Positions 8,601 to 17,562 of a stretch of DNA of 24,913 nucleotides are shown here, piece by piece; the first letter of the stretch is position 1; the number at the start of each line of letters is the position of its first letter. A model generated the notes under the pieces. It searched no databases and was not told the DNA's origin. It saw only the letters and a list, made by a program, of their open reading frames with translations. The stretch covers positions 1 through 24,913 of the forward strand of contig MPUH01001066.1 in assembly GCA_001970955.1 (NCBI GenBank). Direction: 5' to 3'. Source of the stretch: Stentor coeruleus (taxonomy: Eukaryota > Ciliophora > Heterotrichea > Heterotrichida > Stentoridae). A program made the position numbers and the translations under genes.

Positions 8601-11600
8601 TTCGGAGAACCAAGTGTTTGCAACAACATCTGTATCATCGGTAAAAGATTCACCTGATACTGTTATTGAAGAACCGGCTGGAATATCAAATGGAGCATCG
8701 AATTGAGCAGCAAAGTAAACATCATTAGCGCCTTGAATTGCTGGGAAGATAAAGAATGAGGCACCTGAAACTGCAGATTCTATAGTAGCAGCTGCGAAAG
8801 TTGTAAGAGCTTGATCATCAGGATCATCAGTAGATATATCCCATGCGTAGCAACTGCCATCAGAATAATCAACAGATACAGTGCTAAATGCGGAATAAAC
8901 ATTATTGGTAGCTGTAACATCAGCATCTGAAATTTCTGGAGGAGTTACTAATGATATTACAATAGAAACATTACCATCAGAGGTATCTGCTGTTGTTGTA
9001 AAGGTTATAGTTGTTCCAGAAACATCTCCATCATCGTTGTCATTTCCAACAGAAATAGTATAAGTAGCACTACCGAATGAAAATTGTGAGTTATCAAGTT
9101 CTACAGTTACAACAGAGCCTTCGTAAATCGTTCCAGTAAAAGCTAGACTTAGACTAACATCAACTGTTTGTTGATCGTAGCTATAGCCATCTGAATTTTG
9201 AGGTGTATAAGTAAATGAATCGAATGCTAAGTCAACTACTGGTATAGTGTAAAAGTTATAAGAATCGCATGCAGCATTTAATCCAGAAGCTCCATATAAA
9301 ACATTGATTTTGCTGTTGACACTATACCAAGGAAGAGTAGCTGATGAGATGGTCATAACACTAGCTGTGGTAACAGCAGAACCTGAAGAATATGCTGAAG
9401 AATAAGCAAATGCGGAATCAGTTGAAGTAAACCAAGTAAGGCCAGTAATAGCTGCATTGTCAATTTGAATAGTTGCACCATCAATAAAAAGCCAACTGTC
9501 AGTCACAATTGCTATTGCCAAAGTAGCATCAGTACTAGCGAAAGCATTAAATGATAGACTTGAAACAGAGCCCTGTGCATCTTCTGTAATACTTAAATCT
9601 GTATTCCTTTCTGTCACATTGGCTGCGACTGCGGGGCTACTTGTACTTGCAGTGTCTTGCCATAGCATATATTCGTCATTACCATCAACAGCTACCAATG
9701 TGTAAGTAGCTTCTAGTGCATCAGAACTAGAAAGAGCAGGGAAAGGAACAGTCATAGTAAGTTCATCATCTATAGCGATATTATCAGTAAATTCATAGGT
9801 CAAAAAGGTGTTTCCAGTCTCAGAATAAGTAATAATAGGATCGCTTGCTAAATCAGATGGATAATCACTTCCACTATCTAAGCCACTTCCTAAGTCATTA
9901 TTAACTCCAGCATTTGTAAATTCAATTTGAAAATAAAGTGTTGCGGTTAAACTGTAATCATATGGAAACTTAAGATAAATTTGAATGGGAGCTCCATCAA
10001 GTCTAACATCTGTACAGAAAGTAAGTAAATTATAGTCAGCAACACTATTAGAAACAAATGAGATTGGTTTTGAGAATATATAATTTATATTAGATTTGGT
10101 GTATCTAAGCACAAATTCTTCTGTTGAGCCTTCCTGGCTTGGGAACCATGGTGTGAATAAGTATTGATCAGCTGGAACATTACTTACAGAACCGAAATAT
10201 TGAGTTGAATACTCATTTGCACTATAAGCTTGACCTGTTTGGAAAGTTATAATTCCAGTACTTACATCAAAAACCGATAAATCAGCATCAGTATTTGCAC
10301 TAATAGTATCAGCCGCGATTGCAGCCACAGCATCACTAAATGTTCCAGTAATTGTAGCTGGTATAGCTAAGTAATTTCCTAAAGCAGTATCTGAACTATC
10401 TACAGGGTAGTAAACTTCGATTTCCTGGGAAATAGCAAGAGCTACCATAGCTTTAAAAGACACAACAAAATGAAATGTTGTAGTATCTGCTGCTAAGTTT
10501 ATACCAGCGGCTGAGTCTACAGTAGCATCTACTGCAGGGTATGCCCATACCTCTTCATCAATCAATACTACACTTGAACTTGCAGCATAAGTAATTTCTC
10601 CGCTTTTTCCTGCTGAATCTATTTCATAATCATTACTATTTTTGCTTTTTATTGTAGTGATAGAAGGACTTGATGCTCCAAATTCAACAAGTGTAGTAAT
10701 TGTAACTTTTCCAGAGAAATTATCATTAGCAGTGCATGTAACAAGGAAATTACTGGAACCATCAAATGCACAATCAAGTTCATCATTTCCTGAAATAAGT
10801 ACTCCTGCTGCATTTGCATTGAGAGCTTGCTCTGTATTAGTAGTATATGTATAAGCATGAAGACCAACTGTACAGCCAAAAGTTATATCAATATAGTCAC
10901 CAGCAATTAAATCATGAGTCAAAGTGAATTCCAATGTCATATAAATAACAAGACCAGAAACAATTTCTGCTTTAGCGATATAATTATTAGTTGGAGTCCA
11001 TGAATTGAATGTTATAGCTCCTGCTGTTAAACTGCTTCCTGAGAGTGTCCCACCAAAGATTTCAATTGTAGTGCTTGCACCAAATCTGTAAAAGGTTATT
11101 GACCAAGATGATGATGTAGCTTTGGCACGAGGGTTTGAAAATCCACTAAGAGTAAATGTCACTAAAGTATTTTCATAGATTGGTTCTACTATTCCATAAA
11201 CAGTAACACAGTTATTATCTGAATCATATTCAAAACTAGTTTCATTAAAGTATTCAGATCCATCAGCCCATGTAAATTCAGCTTTAGAATCATCAAATCC
11301 AAACTCAGCACTAAGGTCAATCACAAAGTAATCATATCTTTCAATGGCTGAGGTAACGGTAAAACTAAAATCTAAGCTTGTATCTTCTGATACTTCTGAA
11401 TTTGCACCAGTAGACCAAGTAACAGTGAGAGCTTCAGAATTAGGAACTGAGTCAATAATAGCAAATGTAGCGAAACTTTGGCTTGCAGCAATAATACTTC
11501 CACCATCTACTAGCGATATGACAAGTGAAATAGGTCCATATGAGCCAGTAGCTACTGGAAGATTACCAATATCAAAGTTTGCAGTAATCATGACTCCCTT

Positions 11601-11858
11601 TAAAGTTGCAGATATATCTGCATAATAAGTATTAGCATCATATCCCTCTATAGTAATTGCGGCATTAGAATCAGGGATATCGATACTTGTTGAGAAACAA
11701 AGGGTAAGAATTGCAGCTTCTCCTGCATGATTAGTTGAAAGTTCAACGTTGTTGGCTACCCAGGTCTTCGGCCAACCAATAGGGGCTGGGTCCAACATTT
11801 TGTCGAATGAAACGAACAATTCGCCATACACACTTAATATTAAGAGTGGTAGGAACAT
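5604..11858 (-). CDS. Giant acidic secreted surface protein, probable GPI anchor (2084 aa)
   Basis: A single uninterrupted frame runs from ATG 11858 to TAA 5604. The N-terminus (MFLPLLILSVYG) is a short hydrophobic signal peptide. The C-terminus has small residues DASSS followed by a hydrophobic tail (SLVFALSAIFAYLV) with no basic stop-transfer residues, the pattern of a GPI-attachment signal. Between them is a long chain rich in Ser, Thr, Ala, Asp and Val with little Lys/Arg. Alternating beta-type stretches such as ITFTT and VTVEL suggest many tandem Ig-like or beta-sandwich modules of around 100 residues. Cysteines are few, with clusters near the C-terminus (VCCEF, TCTACN). Many N-x-S/T sites are present. 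It is probably a cell-surface coat or adhesion protein exposed outside the cell. I do not recognise a named family, and exact repeat units were not mapped. Its GC content is visibly higher than its surroundings. A TATA box lies 27-34 bp upstream. Confidence 0.93.
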   Translation of the reverse strand: MFLPLLILSVYGELFVSFDKMLDPAPIGWPKTWVANNVELSTNHAGEAAILTLCFSTSIDIPDSNAAITIEGYDANTYYADISATLKGVMITANFDIGNLPVATGSYGPISLVISLVDGGSIIAASQSFATFAIIDSVPNSEALTVTWSTGANSEVSEDTSLDFSFTVTSAIERYDYFVIDLSAEFGFDDSKAEFTWADGSEYFNETSFEYDSDNNCVTVYGIVEPIYENTLVTFTLSGFSNPRAKATSSSWSITFYRFGASTTIEIFGGTLSGSSLTAGAITFNSWTPTNNYIAKAEIVSGLVIYMTLEFTLTHDLIAGDYIDITFGCTVGLHAYTYTTNTEQALNANAAGVLISGNDELDCAFDGSSNFLVTCTANDNFSGKVTITTLVEFGASSPSITTIKSKNSNDYEIDSAGKSGEITYAASSSVVLIDEEVWAYPAVDATVDSAAGINLAADTTTFHFVVSFKAMVALAISQEIEVYYPVDSSDTALGNYLAIPATITGTFSDAVAAIAADTISANTDADLSVFDVSTGIITFQTGQAYSANEYSTQYFGSVSNVPADQYLFTPWFPSQEGSTEEFVLRYTKSNINYIFSKPISFVSNSVADYNLLTFCTDVRLDGAPIQIYLKFPYDYSLTATLYFQIEFTNAGVNNDLGSGLDSGSDYPSDLASDPIITYSETGNTFLTYEFTDNIAIDDELTMTVPFPALSSSDALEATYTLVAVDGNDEYMLWQDTASTSSPAVAANVTERNTDLSITEDAQGSVSSLSFNAFASTDATLAIAIVTDSWLFIDGATIQIDNAAITGLTWFTSTDSAFAYSSAYSSGSAVTTASVMTISSATLPWYSVNSKINVLYGASGLNAACDSYNFYTIPVVDLAFDSFTYTPQNSDGYSYDQQTVDVSLSLAFTGTIYEGSVVTVELDNSQFSFGSATYTISVGNDNDDGDVSGTTITFTTTADTSDGNVSIVISLVTPPEISDADVTATNNVYSAFSTVSVDYSDGSCYAWDISTDDPDDQALTTFAAATIESAVSGASFFIFPAIQGANDVYFAAQFDAPFDIPAGSSITVSGESFTDDTDVVANTWFSEGFSTVSTSTNDLVITTLADIAAGTTIEIRKDLAFSLTSSQVETAIFMITVDDGTYTYVDDSAVTDSVLAVDASVDADISSAEVVASVLNYGAESVLTFTLTVAAEITADTTVAFDAPFEYDAVPGDTVKFYEIPNIRFMYAGSDHGDVWCVVDHWLISCSGVEVPSGEAFSIAFGTRNPIADTSSWSIYIYTKDSWVANPYYNVDVSFVDIPDDNVDFYFVDYAAGNDDFTSDMVFSAYVNENFEANSRIYVEFPMPYELNLYNPDSVECAAVTYDADGNEVSLSSSSTCAVSDNLVEFVIDTAVDVSESYWTFLGVAGIADPRGGFTRSELLDEEFVTYDYWTGKFSIFTISTDVTDEVSCTVTSQSFKNLNAAFTGYDNTDFESFVVNGNAHIYLRRGTFSDWIQVGSENVWATAVSLTASNLFSDGPLVFSDDGNYIISDIYPTANFKVGCAIDSSDGYYYISWTKDYEYGYWEGSELYRAPDLTVVEVTNVLTYNVNIGDILLVPAGFSSFPIDITIADGVSAFDGIDIAFTVSTETNRTITFSTVSFASGMPYNWFTITCADCVDGEVFDVDVEVSGNDADAFTVDTPITFTIGSLYSEAAVATATLDVLSQTEITVKFTSDSWAVVTWALIAELEYFYNDNATDFDYIESQAQLLVGDSEGYTLEEQEAIFRDYLLSIESTSWENFALAVIVEGCFAYYASQDIIDDTADQELYTFSTLIAGTTYNLAAYIDNFSGKDVVLFETSATTTDYGYPAKVSVAYSDASPVDTSLVDSAFSKLLHVVSDRFSTKQTVVSRRNLANGSDTIVLQDPMSNEDSTTLVNSASEAEFISALADEGLTATGVTTSEITDFGTQTFADYNWIEDTDYVALNFTTSVDGTVCCEFEYDADSTTALTSDLIWLGLDRNGTANTDNTDCMSVSAGTYYQAELNLTESVPSTMNWTTITFTCTACNALPILPECLTTGLLNYTFDASSSFGYSLVFALSAIFAYLV

Positions 11859-11884
11859 GAGATAAAAATGAAATTTTTTTAGTG

Positions 11885-11892
11885 TATTTATA
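11885..11892 (-). promoter_or_regulatory. TATA box of the giant surface gene
   Basis: The minus strand reads TATAAATA, 27-34 bp before the ATG at 11858, directly after a C-rich run. The spacing implies a 5' leader of only a few bases. This is the best TATA match in the window. Confidence 0.6.
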
Positions 11893-11918
11893 GGGGGAGG
11901 GGTCGAAAAATCGTCCCC
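11893..11918. promoter_or_regulatory. GC-rich run and hairpin upstream of the TATA box
   Basis: The plus strand has GGGGGAGGGG, with GGGGTCGA (11899-11906), AAAA and TCGTCCCC (11911-11918). The two arms pair over 8 bp with a single T-T mismatch. G/C runs of this kind are rare in this very A/T-rich intergenic DNA, and this one touches the TATA box. It could be an upstream promoter element for the giant gene; this is inference from position only. Confidence 0.45.
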
Positions 11919-14059
11919 TTGATAAGTAAAATTTTACATAAATGCCTGGTAAATGTGGGAGTTGTAAAATCCAGGATGGGGGTTAAGCTATAATAATAAA
12001 AATCTAGGAGAGAAAATTAAATTGCTCTTGAAAAAAGTAAGTTTTTAGAAAATTTGGATTTAGATTGTAAATGCTTATATGGTTTGTATGATAGTATGCT
12101 GATTTATGAGCTTTGGAATAGGCTTGGTTTGTTGCAGATTTCGATAGGCTGAGAGTTAAGATTTTTTTGGTGTTTTTTTTTGGATTTGGTAAGATTAATC
12201 GATGCAAAATAAGTTTTTGAGCTTATATGTAGTTTTGTGTGAGATTTAGCTTGATTTTTTGGATTTTGATAAAAAAAAAATTTTCAGGGAGTAAAAGTGG
12301 ATTTTTTTAGGCTTAGAAGCGCAGGCTTTAAGAAAAAATCTAGGAAGAGTTGGATTTTACTCTAAGTATTAAGGTTATTTGATCGATCCTCTATGAATCT
12401 GCTTGGGTGAAAAGTTTTATTGTTGGCCACATACACAAAATTTAAATATTCAAACGAAGCCAACTTTAAGATATCGTAATTTAACCTAGGCAATGTAGCT
12501 CTAATCTAACTTTACTATAAAAACATTAAAACTTTTAATTAGCTAGCCCTCACTTGGAAAAAAAAGCAAATTTCACCCCTGATCAATATTTACAACAAAA
12601 TCTTAGGAGCATGCTCTTTGCAAGGCTAAATTTCGAAATCCTTTGTATATTCAAGATTTGTGTAGGTTGTAGAAATTGTATTCGATCTTTTTTGAGAGGC
12701 TAACTTTTATAATTATAATATAAAAATGATCAAATAAATCGTAAATATAGAGCCCTTGGACACACAAATTTTGTAAAAGAGCGAAATATCCTTATCTAGA
12801 TACTAATTGGGTCTATTTCAAAGTTTTTTCGTACAAAAAATACAAAAAAGCATAGCGATTAGGATGTAGTTAATATCTATTTTCTTACTTTTAGCGAGTT
12901 TGCTGCTAAATTTTATATTTTAAGCTTTCAAAATCAAAAAAGAATATGTTCATATTTTATATAATTAAATTCAAAAATATATTCGTTTTTTACCAAGCCC
13001 ATATTTTAGATGATTTTTTTGGCGGATAACGTGCGAAAATGGCCAAGGGGGTAAACCTAATAAATAATTATGTTTTCGGGCCAAAAACCTTGTCTTGGAT
13101 GAGCTTGAGGTATAATTCCTTTAAGCCTTGATCTGCATTAAAGAATGATAAATTTTTAATCATGTAAGTAGCTTACTTCAATTTATTTGCCAGGTCGGCT
13201 AGTAAGTTCAAGGGGAAAATTTCAAAATTTCAGAGGAAAAAGAAATAGAATGATAAAGTTTCTTTGTAATAACCCTAAGCTAATTAGAAAAATAGCATTC
13301 TCTAGTAGTGAAATTATGTATTTGAGCATTTCTTGCATGCCAATGCTTTTGAAGACCTAAACTTTCCATAATTTTTATTGAAAATCAATTAAAAATTGCA
13401 TAAGTCAAGCAGCCAATAATTTTTGCTTGACAGCTTTGATTTAAACGTTGACTTGACGAATCAAGTAGCACAAAAACATAAATTTCGGTAATCTTTACCA
13501 AATATTTAAGAATTTTTTAAAGTTGGTGAAGCATTGGTAAACTTTGAAATTAGTGTGTATATCGAAATGCAAACTCTAAAGCAATCATATATATGAAGTA
13601 TAGCTACAATAAAACCAATAAAACTATTGAATTTGGCATTTTTTGTTTCATTTTGAATTACACCAGAATGCACATAAGCTCAAAATCTATTGAAAAATTC
13701 TTAACAAGGATTAGCAAGGATTAACAAGGATTAAAAATACTTAAAATAGTTTTAAATGAAGCTATACTCTATCTTTGAAGAACCATTACTTTACTTTGAT
13801 CTTTCATATTAGCTCTTAATAATTACCCTCTAAGCTTAATTATCGACTATAAAACTTGGCAAATTATTTTAGGATTGAAATTAGCTTATTATTTTTTATA
13901 ATCTTTTGTGTTTAAAGCATATGAATCCTAATTTTATTCACTATGAATATTTTATTGAAGTAATATACTCATTTTTTATATCATTTTAATCTAGTTTATT
14001 GATAAATTCATTCATTCCTCATATTAAAAACTATTCTATTTAGTATTTTTATAATCCTA
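11919..14059. other. Non-coding stretch between giant gene and paralogue B
   Basis: No supported gene lies in these 2.1 kb. The minus frame 12004-12207 (67 codons) has low-complexity Asn/Lys/Ser content and no recognisable motif. No tRNA or other RNA gene was seen. It contains a 3x10-bp tandem repeat at 13701-13733. It does not resemble the duplicated spacers. Confidence 0.5.
13701..13733. repeat. 10-bp tandem repeat, three units
   Basis: TTAACAAGGA is repeated three times with one substitution in the middle unit (TTAGCAAGGA), followed by TTA. It is a short minisatellite in non-coding DNA. Confidence 0.8.
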
Positions 14060-14806
14060 TTAAGAATTTTCAAACTGATTCATCAATTTATCAACTTTGA
14101 ACTTCTTCCTAAGTTCTCCAGGTCTTAACTTTGATGATTTGACCACTAATCCTGGAAATATAAATGGCTGAACCAATTTCATATCTTCAGGAACTACAGC
14201 CAAATTAAACATTTTACTTGGATGAAATGAAGAAACTTCTTTTACCGCTATTCTTCTAAAATTTATGCTGTTTATAGTCTCTACAACTGAATTTCCTACC
14301 AAAATTTTATCGTTATGCTTTGTACGCTCAATGATTTTTATAGGGTAATTAGCTCCATAAAGTACAGCTGAGAATAACATCGGTTCATTTAAACTAATAA
14401 TTTTATTGTTTCTATCAACTATATTTCCTCTAAGTGTGAAGAATTTATCTTTATAAGCAGGGAAAGGGAGTTCATCGTGAAAAACAAGTTTAAATGGTTG
14501 GTTCATGTAACCTCCACAAAGGTATTCAAATAAATTTTCAATTTTTATCAATAAAGATTTGCTTGTTTCTTTAGATTTTTGCATGGCTAAAGCAGTTTTT
14601 TCTATCTCTAATTTTCTTTCAAGTGTTACCAAAAATGCATTAAGACCTTGCTTAAAAAAGTTTGTCTTTGTCTCAATCTTTGGCTCAATGGAGTTTCTGA
14701 TAGGCTTTGGGACTATAATATGATCGGGGATTTCAATAATAGTTTCGATAAAAGGTTCGAATCCGCGACGAGGGTTGCTACTTTGGATTTCTTGGCTGTT
14801 GTTCAT
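14060..14806 (-). CDS. Unknown-family protein, paralogue B (248 aa)
   Basis: A complete minus-strand frame runs from ATG 14806 to TAA 14060 and is the reference member of a three-paralogue family in this window. Residues 1-45 are variable and contain EIPDHIIVPKPIRN. Residues about 50-95 are probably helical and charged. Residues about 104-224 form a conserved, beta-rich core with QPFKLVFH (103-110), the FTLRGNIVDRNN motif (123-134), FSAVLYGANYPIK (145-157), EVSSFHPSKMFNL (190-202) and FPGLVVK (217-223). A basic RKKFK (233-237) near the end could be a nuclear signal. There is no signal peptide or membrane segment. The core arrangement loosely recalls Ig-fold transcription factors, but no family is claimed. 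The A and B genes differ most in the N-terminal half. Islands of conserved spacer begin about 105 bp upstream. Confidence 0.92.
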   Translation of the reverse strand: MNNSQEIQSSNPRRGFEPFIETIIEIPDHIIVPKPIRNSIEPKIETKTNFFKQGLNAFLVTLERKLEIEKTALAMQKSKETSKSLLIKIENLFEYLCGGYMNQPFKLVFHDELPFPAYKDKFFTLRGNIVDRNNKIISLNEPMLFSAVLYGANYPIKIIERTKHNDKILVGNSVVETINSINFRRIAVKEVSSFHPSKMFNLAVVPEDMKLVQPFIFPGLVVKSSKLRPGELRKKFKVDKLMNQFENS

Positions 14807-14911
14807 TATTATTAGTAATTTTTATCATGGTTATTAGATATAATTTCAAGATAAAAAGAAAAATTCTAAAAATTTGTTCAAAAAAAATATAAGAAGTGTA
14901 TTGATTAATAT

Positions 14912-15226
14912 ATAATTTGATAGTTAGAATAGTATAAATTATTATATAAAGTAATATAAGTTAATTATATAAGCTTGCAGCTGCGGTTAGCATTAAAATT
15001 AAAACTTTGATTCTAAATTTCTGGTTTGTATAGTTTTTTAGGTTAAATATTCGTAGTTAATGCGATTATTTGTATTTCCCTATAATATAAGCTGCTAAAA
15101 TTACTTAAGAAAGATTTCTGATAGCCTATAAAAAGGGAGTACGTCTAAAAATAGAATATTGCCCAATAATATTATTATAATCAATTTAAGTATATTGAAA
15201 AGCAAGCATAGCTTTCTAAATCATCA
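14912..15226. other. Conserved non-coding island I (copy B)
   Basis: This is the partner of 605-919, with 315 aligned bases, no gap and three A/G differences. It begins 106 bp upstream of the paralogue B start codon. Confidence 0.7.
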
Positions 15227-15499
15227 CAATAAACCAACTAAGTTGTGTGATTTGATTAAATTATAATATATTATCTGAATATAAAAAATTAAACCTTGTA
15301 TAATTTTAGTAAAATAAATTATATGAAAGCTATTTATCCTCTAGCAATTTAAGAAATACAAGTTAAAGTAGTATCGATTATAATATTAAAATCTTATATT
15401 AATCAAAAAGACTTAGATTAATTTCTAGCTTTTTTACATTTAGATTTACACAAAATAGCATCAAATACAAAATTTTACAAGCAAAGCTAATGAAATTAA

Positions 15500-15665
15500 C
15501 TAATACTAACTTTATAGTAAAATTCTTTTATTAGTAGCCTTTAAATTGAATTACTCTGAAAATTCTAGTCAGCTTTCATATTTTACATTTTGATAGGCTT
15601 ACTAATAAATTGTAATAAATTCAGAAGAATTACTTTAATTTAAAGTTTATCTTAGGCGAGATAGT
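15500..15665. other. Conserved non-coding island II (copy B)
   Basis: This is the partner of 1178-1345, without substitutions and with one 2-bp length difference in a T/A run. Confidence 0.65.
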
Positions 15666-15982
15666 CTTATTTACTTGAATAAACTATTTTATATAGTGAT
15701 TCTTCACTCTTTGCAAAGAGTTTATAAAATTCCTCTGAGTTTTTAAAAGATAATTATTTAGAATATATTTTATGATTAACCTTGCATAAAGTGTAAATAT
15801 CCCCCAGTGATTGTATTAATTACAATTTAGAATCGACTGGATTTTAAACGAAACAAAAAAAATACATTTTTACAACAAGAATATCATCGTGAAGCCAAAT
15901 TATATGATGATTGCAGGAAGTACATGAAATAAGATAATTTTTAAAGCAAGATTAGAGCACATACTAACTATAAATTTAATAT

Positions 15983-16155
15983 TATAAGGGAATATTCTTT
16001 ATATATTCACGTTCTGTGCTATAAGATTAAATTTTTTTTTGCATATTTTTCCACTCAAATTTTTCTTAGCAGCACACGATGAACTTTATTAATTTTGTCA
16101 CTGCTATATTAACAAATCAATATGAATATCATCACACAAGCTTTAAAATTATATA
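15983..16155. other. Conserved non-coding island III (copy B)
   Basis: This is the partner of 1661-1832, identical apart from one extra A before a run of nine T. Confidence 0.65.
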
Positions 16156-16181
16156 TAAGCGTACTAAAAATTAGAATTTTC

Positions 16182-16282
16182 GTATTTCCTATCAAGCATG
16201 CTTATTTCAAGTCAACAATACACTAAGTTATNGTATTTCCTATCAAGCATGCTTATTTCAAGTCAACAATACACTAAGTTAT
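16182..16282. other. Probable assembly join: N with duplicated 50-bp flanks
   Basis: The roughly 50 bases starting GTATTTCCTATCAAGCATGC just before the N at 16233 are repeated exactly just after it. Copy A has this segment only once (about 1849-1897). The simplest reading is two contig ends that overlap but were not merged, not a biological tandem repeat. Confidence 0.85.
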
Positions 16283-17562
16283 GATCATATTTACACATAT
16301 AGGAAACTTGATTTAGTAGTAATAAATATAAAGTAACTTGCTCATGATCTTCTATCTTTGTTATAGTTATTTAGAACTTAGCAATATGTTAAACATAATA
16401 TATATGCTCATACAGCATAGTTTGTTAGAATTATTTTTTATATAATCATGAATAGTTTGTTTATAGACTGTTTCACCTAAAAAATTAGATTAAATCCTAG
16501 GATATCTTGCAAAATTTATAAGTTTGATAATTTGTACATATAAGATAAATTAGTATAAATGAATAATTACTCTAAATTAGTATATAAAATGATATAAATA
16601 TAATAATCAAACTGTTGAATTAGCTATAAAGTATACAGCTTGTATAACAAATAATAAACATTATTTTTTTTCAGTTTGAAATAAAAAATCACTGTTTTAT
16701 GCTTAGCTTACCTTATATATTTTGACATAGAATAAAATTTAAAAAATCCCACACAAGCATAGCAAAAAAACAATATAAATTAATATAAATTTATATGTTT
16801 TAACTATTCATAAACTTTACTAGAAGAATTTCGGTATAATTTAATCTTGATATGCATTTTTACATGAATTTAAATATGGGCTAATTCTTTACTGCAACAA
16901 TTAGATTTTTTTTTATTGTATTAAGTTTATAATTACACTTGCTTTGCTTGTCAATCTTCTCACTTTAACCTTATTAAATATTTCAGTCTGACTATAATAA
17001 ATTTCTAAGATATAAAATATTAAACTAAGTAATAATGTTTTGTATTTTCCTATTTGGTATGCAAAGACAGTTTTTATATCTTAATTTGCTCAAATAAGTA
17101 TTTTCTTGTTGACTTATATAATTTTTAATTGATATTCAATAAAAATCTTTGCAGATCTCAAGTATTTCAATAAAATAGGTAAACAAAGAAGTATCTAAGT
17201 ATATAGTTCCAATTAGAACTATATTATAATAAAGATTTCCCATATTTTTATTCATATCTGAATTATTTGTGACAAAATGCTGAATTTTTGACAGATAATA
17301 TCATTTGTGAGTTAAACTCGGAAGAATGCCATAAGTTCTAGAATAGCATCACCTAAAAAGCTACAATCTATCACAAATCATAATCTTTTCTATCCACAAC
17401 ACATTCCTTTTAACTGTTCCAAAAATAAAAAAAATCTATGCAAAAATTCTTACAAAAATTAACATAAACTCAATCAAAAAAAAATCACTAAACTTATTAT
17501 AATCCTACCCTTACAACATTATCTATTCATTAAAATAAATTTTCGCTTCCTAAATATCTTTT

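Larger units (their letters stand above)
14807..17562. other. Long AT-rich spacer B with conserved islands
   Basis: No coding region is supported. It is the counterpart of spacer A, with near-identical islands at 14912-15226, 15500-15665, 15983-16155, about 16460-16600 and 16787-16877. A stem-loop, TAGTTC-CAATTA-GAACTA, lies at 17204-17221 at the edge of a ~57-bp block that copy A lacks. The single N at 16233 is inside this spacer. Confidence 0.7.

Noticed and set aside
10642..11625. Plus-strand frames of 70 and 93 codons, and other overlapping frames inside the giant gene
   Set aside because: They lie antisense to or out of frame with a 2084-codon gene of strong coding character. They are shadows of its codon use.
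12004..12207. 67-codon minus-strand frame upstream of the giant gene
   Set aside because: Low-complexity composition, no domain and no paralogue. It probably arises by chance.
16182..16282. Biological 51-bp tandem duplication in spacer B
   Set aside because: The units are exact and centred on an N, and copy A has one unit. A contig-overlap artefact is the simpler explanation.
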